Assembly (NCBI GenBank): GCA_973895155.1
Contig: OZ316895.1
Span: 16,678,001-16,742,000 of the forward strand
DNA: 64,000 nt
Source of the DNA: Marsupella aquatica
Taxonomy: Eukaryota > Marchantiophyta
Direction of reading: 5' to 3'
Shown piece after piece: positions 38,029 through 51,784 of this stretch (position 1 is the stretch's first letter; the number at the start of each line of letters is the position of its first letter). Both the position numbers and the translations under genes were made by a program. The notes beneath the pieces are model-generated. The model made no database searches. It saw only the letters and a program-made list of their open reading frames with translations, and had not been told where the DNA came from.

Positions 38029-41000
38029 TTAAGTACAAAGATTCCACTTGGAGAACTGGCTACTGGAAAATACCTGTGCCATCTTGCTCCGCAGTTTCGC
38101 ATTTTCGGACTTCACCAGCACTTCCCACTTCACATCCATGGAATCATCTGGCGAGCTGTAATCCAGAAACTTCTTTGGCTTAGGACCTTGCCAGTTTGTT
38201 CCCGTAGATGGTGGAACTAGTGGCTTGACTTTGAAAAGCCATGATTCTGAAGGAGACTTGGGGAGCGGTGGTTGAAGAACGCTCACTGGTGAATACTTCT
38301 CGGCCGAGGGTTGCTGAACCGTCATTGCAAGGTTTGTGGGAGACCGCAGGGAGCGTTCAGAGACAGAAGAGAAGGAGGCGTCCTTCGAATCTGAGCTCGG
38401 AGTCCTTGTATACAGGTGTTGCACTCTCACTAGAGGCCAACCAGAAGTGTGCATCCCTTCGCTGGCAGACTCCGAATTCGAGTTACTGCATGTAAGCACC
38501 TTCCCTGATCGATCGTAACTCTCAGACGCCACAGGGGACTCACGAGCCGACTCCCAAACCTCATCATTGAGACTTTCAAGAGATCTCCCCGACCCCCCAG
38601 ATGGCTCGGCGACCTCTTGCCTGATGAGGTTCACCTTCAGGTGCCTCGGATAGCCCTCATCTAGGACGACCGCATTACCCGGATCGGACGGCTTCGTTGA
38701 TGAATGATTGGCACCGTAGGCCGATGACATTGCTGAAGCTGCAGCCATGCGTGCTGGATTGTTTCTATGGTGATTCAAGATGGAAGACGGAGGTATTGGT
38801 TCCTGCGCTACATTCGCTACTGCTGCTTGAATGGCTGCTTGAGAAATCCTGCCGAGATCCCGGCTCTGCTGCTGTGTAGTCCTCAGCAAGGAACCGAGGC
38901 TTCCAGAGAATACCATCTCAGGGGATCTTCTTCCCAGATTTTCCAAATGTCCACCCCTGTTGTCATCCTGTGTTGCCGTCTCTCTGAGTCTGTCGCTTGG
39001 AACACCCGAAGAGGCTCTATAGCTAGACTCATTACTTCTGCCAGAATGCTCGCTTTCGTAATCGGCAATGGCTGATTCTCCAATGGCACTAAGACTTCGA
39101 TTACTGTCACGATAAAAATCGGAGTCTTTCGAAAGTTGTTGTATCCTGTGAGTAAGTACACTCGGACTAGACTTGGTTCTGGACCTGGGCGGTAAGCCTC
39201 TCTCTTCGAAGCTACAGAGATTGTCACCTCTAGGTGTAGCGCTTCCGTCTGATTCCTGATGACCATAAAAAAAACAGTGGATATCGTCAACACAACTCAT
39301 TGAGAAGGTAGAGTTATCGCCAAATCATGAAAGCTTTCGTCATGATTACAAGGGTATGATTTAATTTTGATGCTTGGAGACCTTAAACGAACATGCTCCA
39401 CAAATAAAATATGCGACAACAACGAGGTGACTAGATTGTCCATTAAAAAATGCTTTTGAACAGCTCATCTCTCGAAATGGTTCCAAAGACTTATTTCGAA
39501 TGGATGCTGCGGAATAACTCACTACAACATTCGAATTGGGATCAATCTGTAGAAAGACTATCGATACACTACTCACTGGAAAAGAGATCTGCGAAGTCAT
39601 CAACTTACCGTATAGATCCAAGCTGCATCTTCATGCTGACCGTCAGAAAACGGTCTGGGTGAGGACTCCTTACGGTTTTCTAAAGATGTTGTAGGCGAAG
39701 GTGAGCATTTGTTATTCGCAAAAGATGGAGAAGGCGATTGTTCGGCACTTCCAGAATCAATACGATTGGTAATTAGAGGCACACCGGACGCTAAAGCTCC
39801 CATCTGCCATGGAAACTTGCACTTAAAAAGTAACTCAGGTTGATCAGCTTCTTCATGCTCCTCTACCTCGGCAAAGCGGTCCTTGAAAGCAAATCTCGAG
39901 CGCCCAAGCACGGACGATCGGCCATTTTTCCGTGTAGGAGACACCAAAGGAGTTTCTTGAGATGATCTCCGGTCCATACCATCAGATGTCTCTGTCACCA
40001 TAGCTTTGGCTGCAGGCAAGAACCTCTCCATGATGAAATCACGAGCGCGGGGGTCGGTGTGTCTGCTCGACTCATGCTGGTCGCCATCTATGATACTGAC
40101 TTGGCAACGTACATCTGGATCCCTCGCGTTCATTTGGGAGAATGAGTCGCCTAGTTCGGTCTGGTCACCGTCATCGCTGTGACTGCCAGCCTCAGAAGCA
40201 GAAGCACTGTTGGGCCGAGTGGGCATGCAGCTGTTCGTTCCTCGAGTTAGATTCCCGCTGTTAGGAACTGAGGTGGGTGCCGAGTGCCTCTCCGATTGGT
40301 AAAAATCCTTCACCACAGCTGGAGATTGAGATTGGCGCAACCTCGCCGAGATATACTCATGGTTTCCTCTACTGAGATGAAGGGGAACACCTTCATCAGA
40401 AGAAGGCACAAAGCTCCCCGCACCAAGTGGATCCGTGCGAGGAGTTAATTCCTCATCCTTACTCGGGATATGTAACATTGAGGCAAGAGAAGAGTGATGA
40501 CGACGAGAACCATCTTTTGCCACGGGACCCTCTTGGCCACCTCCCTTTTTGGCCGTCCGGCGATTTGATGGTTGGTCATGGACTCCGTTACGTGAGAGAA
40601 GTGCACTGCCACCGTTATGATGGGAGGGCTGAGATACGGATGCTGATGTATTCCTTCGTGGCTGAGGAGGTTTGTCACCTGATGGTAGCAAAGGTACAGA
40701 AAGAGGTGGTTTGCTTTGAGTTGGCTTTGGTGGAAGATGATAATTAGCTGTGGGGGGATGTGACCTGCCTGTCTGTGCTGCTGGGGTGTCCGCTGGTGAT
40801 GCTACAGCTATTGCTTCTGTTGGGGGGAGCTTACCGTTATTTGAGAGATGGTGGAAAGACCTGCCGTTTGATTCTGTGGCTACTGCAAGGGGAGACTTTG
40901 GGACCTCCACGGAAGACAATTTGCTGGAAGGTGGGGGAGCTAGAACTTGGGGTGGAACAGGGGACTTGGAATCAATTTTCTCTTGTTCAACCTTTGAACG

Positions 41001-41213
41001 CCCAGGCTCTTTTTCCCAAGAGAAAGCAACTCCTGCATCGTGCATGAGATCCGCATCACTGGGCCTCGCTGGATCATCGTCAAAGTCCTTCTGTGGGTCA
41101 TACTGTTCAATCTTCGCCGCACGAACGGTACGCACAGATTTGAGAGGTTGGTTGTAGTTGATTCGACTCGTCATGTTTTGATGAAAGAGTGCCGTCACGA
41201 CGTCCACTGACAT
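38029..41213 (-). CDS. DUF688-like protein
   Basis: Two exons on the minus strand, 41213-39609 and 39255-38029, joined in phase 0 across a 353-bp GT-AG intron; 943 codons plus stop. The ATG at 41213 starts MSVDVVTALF. Family marks are SDADLMHDAGVAFSWEKEPG (residues 52-71), ARDFIMERFLPAAKAM (in the second half of exon 1) and the later FKDRF, the pattern I associate with plant DUF688 proteins. These are large, disordered, Ser/Pro-rich and of unknown biochemical function. Exon 2 is also Ser-rich and ends with a conserved-looking WEVLVKSENAKLRSKMAQVF helix. No membrane segment or catalytic motif is visible. The frame is intact. Assignment to DUF688 comes from memory of the motif and should be checked by profile search. 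Confidence 0.8.
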
Positions 41214-43599
41214 GGCTTAGTACCAATCCACGCTATCCCTGCCAATAGTTGGTGACCAACACCATTCTTAAGTAACGGGTGCCTGGGAAGGATTCCCAAA
41301 CAAAACAATTCAATACAAAGAGAATCTCACTATCATGCCAACTATTTCGGCAAACTAAAGGCCAACTTCTGGGCATGAATTCAGCCACCTCGTGGCATTC
41401 TAAAGATAAGATCCTGTGAAGCATTCCATCTTGTAAGAAAAGCATTCCATCTTGTAAGAAAAGCAAACCTCGTGTAAAACGGCATATGACAGCTACTGCC
41501 AAATAATGCAACTCTACTCAGGCAGTACAGTTAGGACATAATTTACTCAGGAATTTCAATGGAAATTTTACGAAGGGAAGTACGCCGACAGTCTGTGGGG
41601 TACGGAAATTAAACACAGTCCTGCACCGACGAGTGCTGACTGTAGTACCATCATTTCTTCTACCACTTTCCGTAGCTTCCAGAGACGTCCACTGTCATTC
41701 GCTGTGAAGTACTTCGCACCCTTATTCTCATCAACACGGAAAACTGGGAACCTTTGGGGTTTACAAAGAATCCACGAGATTTGATTTTTCAGTCTCAGTC
41801 GTTCTCTGCTCGAAGAGACACTCTACCTGTACCGTTCTAAGGATAAGACATTCTCCCTGGACTTGAGAAGTGGTACTAACGCTGGTATCCAAAGAGATCA
41901 TAGATTCGTTGCGAGAGAGATCGATAGGAAGCCACATTGTACTGGATCAACATGGACAGAGAACTGCGATCTTTTACTTACCCGGTAGGCTATGCGGCAT
42001 TATTCAGATCTGCTGTTAGTACCGAATTATTCACCGGACGAAATGTACAAGCCAGTCCAGACAGTTCTCTAAATCCTAAACCCCAGTATGGCAATCCTGA
42101 TGCTCTTGTTCTCACTCTAAACCGTTCTCACGTCACGGCACGGCATAAAGAACCAAATTTGCGTCACAAGAGCTGATTCACTAAACCGATTATAAGACAG
42201 TGGAGTTTCTCTCCAAATGGAAGTTTGAAGCTAACAAGCACGCAGGGGTGAACAATGGGTGAGTACATACCATTGTCTCGTCGACTGCCTCAACCATTGT
42301 CAACGTCTCATCAGATCCATCAAAACCGGATCAGAAAAAAGCTACAGAAGTAATCTTGATCTCCTGGTCCAACCTTCACAAGCCATCTCCACTGCATGCG
42401 CACGACGACTTCGTTCTTTTGTTTGACATTTCTCGTACCTCCTCCATTTACGAAGAAACCCACAAATTCGCAGCTCACTTGTTACAGCAAACCAGTAGAG
42501 ACTCCCATCTGCGATCGCTGTTCCTGTCTTGAGATCACGGCGGTCTTGAATGGCGGCCCGCCTATGCCCATAAGTCAATGCTGGCCACGAATCGTAAACC
42601 TTTCCCTGTCCTCGCAAATCTGGAATCCACCGCACCACTCCCTGCAAATTCCAACCCTGCGCCACACCGCATTGCTCCCGTTCCTCGTCCGCGAAAAATG
42701 CTAAGCTGCCGACGAGTAGATCTCTCTCTCTGTGTCCCTCGCTACCGCAAAAATCTGCGGCGCACACGTTCGTTCTAGTTTGATTTGCTCGACCGTAACA
42801 TTCCCTTGATTGGATTTCCCCTTCTTCGACCACTGCTACGCTAATCTCGATTCTCTACTGGAGATCCCGAAAGTGCGCACAGGTCATTCCTACGAATTGT
42901 GGCTCACTTCGGTCTCTGTCCGCGACGTTCTTCAATAAAACAATAGAACATCGTCGTCCCCAACTTCTCTCCGCCATGCCCTCACTCCCAACCTGCGGCT
43001 GACTCAATTATACCTCGATTCAATCCACTCACACGTCTTCTCATTGAATGCCGACCAACGCCCTTTCCGTCAAATATGAGCGCCTTTCAAACCAAATGCA
43101 CTCAATAATCACTCACTCCTCAGCTCACGAAAGCACCACCCCGGACATACATTCCTTCCGCAGCTACAACCTCAGTCACGCATTCGTGCGTGCGTGCTTG
43201 CTTGCGTCCTCTCTTCCGCAACCTGCCGCTGTCTGTCTGTGTCTATATCTACATGAGTGAATTCTATCTTTGGAAAACGCCGAACTCCTCTCCAAGCAGA
43301 CCGTCCTCCGCGCAAAGCAGCAATGCTCAATCACGGCTTGGCACACGCGCCAACTGTTCAATGCCGTGGATCTCTTTCTCGATGTACTTTCTTTCTCGAT
43401 CGATCTCTCTCGCTCGCCTTCAATCCTCCTCCTCCTCCACGCCTCTCGATCATCAGCTCGGCAGACGCAAGCTGTGGCAGTGTGGCACCCGAATTCACGA
43501 AGGCGTGGAGAGCTAAAGTCTCAAAACGTTGCGACTGCGTTGCTTATTAGGTGATCGACAGTCATGCGCGTTCCATAACTCTCTGGGGCTGCTGCCCAC
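41214..43599. other. Upstream region of the DUF688-like gene
   Basis: Probable promoter and 5' UTR; no independent gene supported. A perfect 21-bp tandem duplication lies at 41421-41462. The part at 42700-43520 is C/T-rich on the plus strand with several overlapping open frames in both directions, a composition effect rather than evidence for genes. Confidence 0.45.
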
Positions 43600-43740
43600 G
43601 CCACTTTGCTTTTGGCTGCCCGTGCCTGACCGTCTGTTGCTCGCCCCCCACTTTTCTTTTGTCAGTCATGGCTGCCCGCGCCTGACCGTCTGTTGCTCGC
43701 CTCTACTTTACTTTTGTCTGTCGTGGCTGCCCGTCTACCC
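43600..43740. repeat. Tandem repeat, 55-56 bp unit
   Basis: 'tggctgcccg(t/c)gcctgaccgt' recurs at 43613 and 43669 with a truncated third start at 43724, the intervening 'tgttgctcgcc' and 'cttttgtc' also repeating. Confidence 0.8.
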
Positions 43741-44659
43741 GCTCGTCTGCCGTACCGTTATACCCCATTAGGCCATTACAGTGCGCAGTACGGGCACGCG
43801 CGACTTTTAATGCATTAATTCGGGGAATTTATCTGGATCTACCGTACTGACATCAATTTTGTGAGTAAATCGGGGGATTTAGCGGCTTGGACTTATTGAT
43901 AAGTGCAATAGCTTGAGTTAATCTAATCCGAGGGTGTTCCAATTTTAGACGAGCGTTGGTTTTGTTTATTGGATCTACTCATTAATTCCTAATAATGGAA
44001 AATGATGCTCCCATTCTCACAATTGAGTTTAACTATAATAATTTGATTTTCGAAGTTGAAGCCCAGACGGACCTTCAAGTTCGATGAAATGCTCCTATGG
44101 ACAATTGCAACTCAGATGGACCATTGCAAAATGTACTCATGGGTTCGGATGACACACTTTACACTTCCGTATGAAGGGTGACCTGTAACTCCTCACACAA
44201 GGGGTACTCTGTTGGTTCAGCCTGTATTCCATCCGTTGTAGCCGGTTTCCTTCACTGAGGAGCGGTACAAGTCACCCAAAGTGCTGAGCATTACTAGGGG
44301 TCTCAAACTTAGCCTTGCTGTTTCCTGTTGCAGTCAGAGATGGAATCCCGGGAATAAAATTGACGGACACAAAAATCCATGTCCACACCACTCCTGCTGA
44401 ACCCTGACCGAAACTGCTACAGTAGTTCCGGGCCTTGTTTTTTCCTGCAACTCCAAGGATTGAGACTCTCTACTAGTGTGCTGCCATGAGCAGAACCAAT
44501 TGACATTGTGCGCACTGGTGATGGTGGTGAGTAATTCATTATTTTGTGTTTTATGCTTGCCGTTTATGTGCTTACTGATCGACTGCACTGCCTGCTCAAT
44601 AGGGGATTGACTGCACTGCCAGAAATTTGTTGTTCTCAAGACTGAGAAACTTCAAATTG
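43741..44659. other. Spacer
   Basis: No gene recognised. Part of it may be further decayed remains of the adjacent leucine-rich-repeat relic. Confidence 0.4.
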
Positions 44660-45120
44660 GACAAAGCGCCGAATTAAGAAGGAATGCCTCTGTCTAAAGA
44701 ATTCATCTCTAAATCCAGATGTTGTAAAGCTGAGCAGTTGCCAAGTGAGATCGTTGTTGGACACGTCTAGAGTTTGTAGTTTGTCAAATATCTCATTGGA
44801 GGACAGATATCTTTATTCATTAATTTCATTGAACAGCATTTTGAGATGCAACAACTTGGAGCATTTGCCAACACTGGCTGGTATTGAGCCATGCAAGGAG
44901 TTTTGGGGGAGGTCAACATTCTGCAGTTTTAGAAGCTGACTGAGGACAGCTGAGACTGTTTCTACTAGCCTGAGGCCTCTCAAATTGAGAGTGGTGACCA
45001 GCTTGGAGTTCGGAGAACATCCAACCCCCACACATCTACAGGGATTAGAGTCATTTGCATGCCAGCTGTTCCGCCCGTGATCTCACTCTTGAAAGCCATG
45101 AGAATGTCCACTTCCTTGGG
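44660..45120 (-). pseudogene. Leucine-rich-repeat receptor-kinase relic (N-terminal part)
   Basis: On the minus strand the beginning reads EVDILMAFKSEITGG, typical of the LRRNT_2 cap of plant receptor-like kinases. In another frame it continues NDSNPCRCVGVGCSP and KLVTTLNLRGLRL, then a repeat LSQLLKLQNVDLPQNSLHGS followed by IPASVGKCSKLLHL. It then hits a stop at about 44813, with further leucine-rich pieces (LQTLDVSNNDL) after it. At least one frameshift and one stop break the frame, and no transmembrane or kinase region follows. This is a decayed fragment. Confidence 0.75.
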
Positions 45121-46299
45121 CTCCTATCAAATAACACTTTTTATTTGGGTGTAAATATCTGGTTACTTGATGGACCCCTGAATTCAAGTGTTACTTGATT
45201 GACCCTATGAGGCCCCATGAGATTTAGAATATGTCAGTGAACTTGATCATTTATGGGGAGCATCAAGTCATTGTTATTTTTCATTTTGGGGGTTCATCAG
45301 GTAAATCTTTTTTTCCCATCCCATGTTGTGCTTAACACTTTGGATCACTTTACACCTAAAATTCACACCCCTCACCGGACTGCTAAGGAGGTCTCAGTAT
45401 TTTTCATGGCACCATGACCCAGCTATAAAAATTGGTGTAGGGTAACCCATCCCCAAGAGGGGCTACTGGACTGTAATCTTAGAGGGCGGTTAGCCTGAGG
45501 GGCTCACAGCCCATTATCCCCAATTGGAATAAATGTCAAAGCACTTGCCATGGGAAATTCAAAAACTTTACAAAGGACTTGTCATGTGAGATTCAATAAG
45601 TACTCTGCAAAATCCCTGGCACATTGTAACGTCACCTCAATGGTTCGTGCTGCAACAAAAATATGCATTCTTGCAATTTGTGTTAACACGTTTGTTTGTG
45701 TCTAAGTGATGCACACAAATGCAAAGAGTTTAGGGTTGACAAACAAGAACATAGCCGAGAACATAGCTAGGAGAAAAGCACCAATTCAAACTTCACACAG
45801 TCTCAAAGGAGTCAACTATCACAAAATGGATTGAAGCAAATCCCAATTTAAACCATTAACAATCTCAAAGCACCAAAAAGAACGGGTTTAGACAAGTTAT
45901 TAACAAGTCAGACTACTTTCACAACTGTTGTGGCCATTAGTTTGGTGAGCAGGAAAGATTTATTTTATGCCATAGCAAAGTCATGGAATAACTTACCCAT
46001 GATATGGCTATGTCACCAAGGCGAAGGTTGTGTCTTGACCTTGATCTGTTTTGTGTCAGGTCACTGTGCTCTACAGGAAAGCTTTGGGGAACCCAACTCT
46101 ATGTTTTTCCTATAATTCTATTAATATTGAACAGGATTAAAAAGTCTGCAGTTTCATCCACTGGCATAGTCCCTTCTAAGCAGTTTACTCCACAGCTATA
46201 CCAGGCTATTCAGTTGTTGGTCTAGTAGGGTTAGTCTTCTAGTAGGGTTAGTCTTCTCTTCTTCTTTGTGCTATTTTGTACTTTGTCTTTGGGGGGGGG
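45121..46299. other. Intergenic DNA
   Basis: No gene recognised. A short duplication 'ctagtagggttagtcttct' occurs at about 46219-46257, and a run of ten G's lies near 46292. Confidence 0.45.
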
Positions 46300-46560
46300 G
46301 GACTCCCTTGCCTGTTGGGCCCCTTTGGTGTCTTGGAGTCTTTCCCTTTCCGTTCCTTTATTGTGTCTTTTTGTCTTTGGGATCCTGTTTACTCTTCCAT
46401 GGTGGGGCTCTTTTGGTCTTCATGGGGTCTTTCCTTTTCGCCTTTATTGAGCCTGTTTATCTTTGGGATACTATTTCCCTTAGCTTGATTGGACTCTTTG
46501 GTCTTCTTGGAGTCTTTCCCTCCCTCCCTTTATTGTGAGTTTTTGGTTTCGGTATCCTGT
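46300..46560. repeat. T-rich diverged tandem repeat
   Basis: Units built from 'ttggtgtcttggagtctttccct', 'ttcctttattgtg' and 'ctttgggatcctgttt' recur three times with drift (around 46325, 46415 and 46495). Open frames here are hydrophobic low-complexity artefacts. Similar wording occurs in T-rich blocks near 5520-5640, 21950-22290 (minus) and 48880-49020, so this is probably one dispersed repeat family. Confidence 0.6.
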
Positions 46561-46699
46561 TCCCAATTTGATTTCTCCTCTGGCACTCTGATCTATATGT
46601 TCCTTTTTACCAGAGCCTTTTTGGAAGTTTTATATTCAGCAACTTGTAGCGAATTTGTTGGCATTCGGATCGTGACTCGTGAGGTTTCAAGGAACAGTA

Positions 46700-47110
46700 C
46701 TGGCCTGCCCGACGCCTTGCCCAGTGCTGCCCGGCCCGTCTCGGGACGCTCCGGGCAGCACTTAAGTCAGCGCTGGGGTGTGCGCATTTGTTTTGTTTTA
46801 TTAGCCTCTGATGAGAATAATGTATTATGTATAGGTGTATATGTATATATACGAGCTTGTGCGCAAAACTCGTGTTGAGTGGAGTTCCCGAGATAAATTC
46901 TCCCGAATAACCGCAGGTTGCGTAAAGCTACAATTCTGCACTACAGTAATAATCCGCGATATGGACCGGCGGGCCCAGTAACCCAGCGCTTCCGCAATAT
47001 CCGGGGAATAACGAGAAACCGTGCAGCTGCGCAATATGCGGAGAGTCACGCGAAACCGTGCAGTATCCAACGAGGAAGACGGGAAGCCGTGCTCAAAGAT
47101 ACCCTGAAAA
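46700..47110. other. GC-richer island with short repeats
   Basis: Local GC content is visibly above its surroundings. 'gaaaccgtgcag' occurs twice (about 47015 and 47055), with a related 'gaagccgtgct' near 47083, each preceded by 'cgcaatat' or 'atccaacg'. 'gcccggcccgtc' and 'gctccgggcagc' near 46730-46760 could pair. No gene recognised. Confidence 0.4.
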
Positions 47111-50100
47111 CTTGCGGGGAATGGTGCAGAGAGGTTTTTTTTAAGCGAACACAGTACAAAGAATTGGTCATTTTTGGCGCAATGTTTTTTTTTTAATCTT
47201 TGTACGTTGTGCTCAAAATAAATTTAGATCATGGAAGTACTGTAATTGAAAATTTCCCTTTTCAGTTCAATTGATAATGTGAATCCTATCCAGAATATGT
47301 TTTAAGATTGTAAGATACCTCAATTTTGAGAAATAAGAACTACATTGTTCACCCTAATTAATGTCATGCAAAAATTCATGTTAGTACAAAATTAGTGTGA
47401 GTTTGAGTCTAAGTAACTGTAGGTTTGTCTGTTTGAAAATAGTTTTTCTTCACTTTTGTTTAGATTTCTAGTAAAATGGATTTCTAAATGTTTGATGATC
47501 CTTGATAAATTCTTTCTCATTTATAATTGCAAATGTTTTGAGATCACACTATTTTAGATTGCACTACAAAAAATTGCTCACTATTAAAAGTTGCATAAAG
47601 TAGCCGTAAAATCCGTGCATATAAGCAGGAAGGGCTACCTGTTCCCAGACCCCTAATGCTTGTCCTTACTCACAAGGATAGTCCAAATATGAAAAAATTT
47701 GGTTACCAGAGAGATCATGAACAGAAGAGTTAGATTCAAGCACGTCAATCAACAAGAAATGATGTGTTCTATGCCTTACAGGATTACAGGTTTCAAATAA
47801 CAGTTTGCTCATGAATTTTGTGTTCATCTCTTTTTATCTTATGACAAGTCCCTGGACAAGTCCTGAAGCAAAGGAACTTTGCAGTCCTTTCATCACCTCA
47901 TGATCACCTCAGAAAGTTCATGACCCCATTTTTTGTCCAAAATTTTGCAGTAATGATGTCCATGTCCATTGTAAGACCTCTTTCTCAATTAGTCAAGATA
48001 CAATTACCATAAGAGAATAGACAACTAAGTTATCGATTGATACACTCTTTATGGGGAGATGAAGGAAAAACTTAATATAGAAGGTCCCTATCACATTCCA
48101 CAGTTAAGGAGGATTTGAAATTTCCATTTAATGTGATAAGAACCAGCTGGCTGGCCTCTCTCCACTGGCTCCTAGCATTGAAGATTAATGACGCTGTTTA
48201 TCTCAAATATTTGGCTATGCTCTTGAATTAGTGTTACCCAAAAAAGTCTACATGCATTTAAAACATTATTTTCCCCCTTGTGTGGAAAGTAGGAGGGTGC
48301 CGTCCTACATGATAATTCTTGGCTCTAGCATACATGAATCAGTGTAGATAAGTCCTTATTCCCCCTTATTGTTACAGGCACTAATTTCGCACTCACACTA
48401 ATGAGATGGTATCACTAATATCAGTGAGGGGCATAGTATGCTTGACTTGTGTTTTTTAGCTGACACAAGGTCACCTTATTGAAAGTTGCTCTTTCACTTT
48501 GCATGTGAAATGTGTTTGGTAACCCAACAAATATTGCCGCCCATCCTCGTCGATTTTCATGACTTTTACTTCACCCCCTTCATATGTGTCCACCTTGTAG
48601 CATTTGTTCTTATGAACACAGACATTATTTTGGATTGAAATTGATCTAAGCGAGATGCTACTGAATGCAAAGTTGGAAGGCGTCCACCATGGCAGCTAGC
48701 AAGGCCACTTATGTTGGAGTAGTTTTTTCAGGAACCATTTCTTATGGAATAATAAACTCATACTATATTCATTGTCTTATTGTTTGCCCTCGTAGTCCTT
48801 TTAGCCACATCTTTAAACCCCTCCAGATTTGTGGTGCCTTGTTATTAAAACACCATCCAGGCTTGCTGAGTAGGGCATTAGTTGTTTTGTTGTTGTTGGG
48901 TTTGGGGTTTGGGGTTTGGTACTCTTTGGCTTTTTGGCTTTTTAGTATTTTTTGGGGTTTATATATGTTTTCTATTCTTTGTCGGGTCTCCTATCTCTCA
49001 ATAGGCACTTTTTACTTTTGGCAGAGTTATATTAAAAAAAATTATGTTGAACTGTCATCAACTTTAAGAATGCCCTCGACAGGCTGTCCAGGACATACTG
49101 TTATCTCACCCACTAAAAGGAGCTGGACACATAAGATCCAAAGCATATGAAAAACAATCAATCAGGATGACTAAAAAATAATTAAAGTCCTCCATTCGAA
49201 GGAATTCTCCCAAACTAGAGGCCCAAAGCCCTCGTGCTTTCATTTAGGACAATGCCATCACGTAAGGCCTTTACCCTACACTTAGCTAATGGATGATGGC
49301 AAACCTACCAAGTTATCGCCCACAGGTGCCTTACAAGACACTTGCAGATTACATACTTCGGTGTATATCAAACGTTTTAACAAATGATTAAAAATCTTGG
49401 TTGTCCCTCTTTTTGGTTCATTTCGTCTTGTTTTTTTCCTCAACCTACTATATGTGTGGAATCTCCCATGTTATGCAGATTTTAATTTCCTCAAGTACCA
49501 ATTCTCCCATGGATGAAGGTGAGGTTGTTCCTCAATCATTAAATCTGATCATTGATCATTGATGATCTCATATCTTTTATCTCTTTACTTTCTTTCACTA
49601 ACATATACACTCACTTACCGTCATGGCATATGATAATTTTTAAGACAAAAAGTTGCCGAGTTTTACTGTTGCAGTTAATAACCTTCGTAGTCACGGTACA
49701 TAAAGTTTTTGAGTTATGAGACCAGTTTTCTCTTACTTGCAAAATTTTCATTGCACCTCACGTAGCCATTGCCACTTTTGGCACAAATTCACCAGGCTTT
49801 CAATCTCCCGTTAGCCATTTTCACACCTAGGCCACAGACCCTTCAGCCAGAATCTGACAATTATCCTTAAATCTAGGGAGAGACGGTTCAGGTATTACTT
49901 TAGTAAAATGAGATAAGGAAATCCTTGACATTTCTCCTTTTCACACAAGGGGACATTCGCCACCATAGCCAAAAGAAGAAGAAAAAAAATTCGTCACCAA
50001 CTAGTGCACTCTTATCCTGCGACTCTGGTTTTCCTTTGCGCATTCATTGCCGGAATTATCGGAGAGATCGGATTCAAAGGTCCGAACAACAATGCTGTTT

Positions 50101-51784
50101 TCTGGGAAAAAACGGCTCGATCCGAGAAAAGGCACACGCAACAACAAAAAGAATGACGCCATTTACAACAATCATGTACCCGGCCTTCCGCTCCGGTCGT
50201 TGGGAATTCGAGACGACATTACTGTTTGCGGAGCCTGGTAAACAGCACTGCATGCGAAGCATCGGAGATTGCAATCAGTTCGGCGGAGGTGGGTTAATGA
50301 TTCGTTGAAAACCCAAGCAAGGCAGGGACGCAGGTCTTACTTTGAGACTTCTTCCTCTGTCCGAGTGTCTGATCAGATGACGCTCTCAGTTTCTTTGCTT
50401 TCAGAGTTTCGTCAGGAAAGGTCGTGAGCGTATCATTTCTCGTCTTCCCTTGTTGGACTTCTCTGTCTAGTGTGTACTCAGTTTTGACGGTAGAGCTCGT
50501 CTGCTTTTGGATGGATTCAGAGATTGTTGGTTCTGTTCACCAGACTCGTGAGGTACGGTACAGTGTGTGGTCAGTGCATTGAAAAAGTGAACTGCGCCTG
50601 TCATGCCCACGATCACAAAGCTGACAGTAAGTTGATCACCAGGGATATCATCAGGATGAGGATGTCTGGGCCCTGCTTATTTATGACAGTTCTTGAAAGA
50701 CCCACTCGTACATGTTCAAGGTACCGTCTATGGCCCTGTGCATGTTTGATGATCTCGTTTCGAGACGCGAATCCTTGGAAATTCGTGGTGCTTTGTTGTC
50801 TTGGGAGGCAGTCTTTCTCTCTTTTGTGAGCATGAAGAGACTCCTCTTCTGCGAGCCCATTCATATCTGCTGTTACATTGGGGGAAGTTTCGAGAAAGAG
50901 AGGATGGTGAACATAAACACTATCATTATCATATCACACTACCCCAAGAAGACCACAAAGGCAAATAATTCTGTGAGTCTCAAGAAAAGACAAAAATAAC
51001 TAAAACCCTTACAAGGGAAAAAACTACAACCTATTGAGCAGCAAAATGAAAAGCTTGGTAAAGCTCATGAGTAAACCAAAAATGGGGCAGTTCAGCCTAA
51101 ATCTAGGCTTCTAATAAGTGGATGGCTAGTGTATTGTTACTCTATTTTCACCGGAAGGTGAAAGAGGGTTCTCAGACTCAATTGAAAGTTTTCTGGTGAA
51201 AATAGGGTAAAAATACACTTGGGTCAATGCTCCATATATAATGAATGGCCTCTGTGGAAGCCAAGCCCATTTCCAATTTCATACCACCCCCAACTTGAAA
51301 TTGTGTGATGCATATTTTATTTCCCCTAACCTTAAAATGTTGTCCTTTGTATTTGCTCATTGAGCACAGCCCCCTGGTCAGCCTGGCAAGGGATGATGGA
51401 ATTCACCCTTATAGCAAAATGTTAGGGTAACATCATCAAAAACTTACTCGGTGGTTTAAGCTTGTTAACCCATTTCCTGTCAGGCGAAATAGGTTGTAAC
51501 CCTCCATTGCCACCATCTACAGTAAGTAACTCCCTTGGTACAAATAGTGGAACGTATACACCACTATTTGCAACAGTCCAGCTTTGAGCACAATGGGGGG
51601 TCAGCCCCTTTTGTTTCTAGGGCCGAGATTCTTTCCCAAAGTAGGGGGGGGAGAGATTTGCAAAGGGTGGGGAGTGGCTTGGAGCATATAGTGGAGGGGG
51701 TGAATGGAAACAGCTCTTAATTAGGATCCAAGAGTTACTTCAATACTTCACATCTTCCTTGGAAGAAGTTTCTCACCTTATTTC
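47111..51784. other. Long AT-rich intergenic region
   Basis: No supportable gene. An open frame at 48665-49150 is T-rich and hydrophobic and looks like repeat-derived sequence. A 15-bp inverted repeat (51138-51152 and 51195-51209, one mismatch) with a 42-base spacer is present. The segment 49920-50560 has more balanced composition but no readable exon. Confidence 0.45.

Noticed and set aside
42342-43554. Several overlapping open frames of about 100-160 codons
   Set aside because: They overlap in many frames within a C/T-rich region and lack motifs or splice continuity; composition explains them.
48897-48921. Telomere-like TTTGGGG repeats
   Set aside because: Only about three units inside a long T/G-rich low-complexity block; the plant telomere unit is TTTAGGG.
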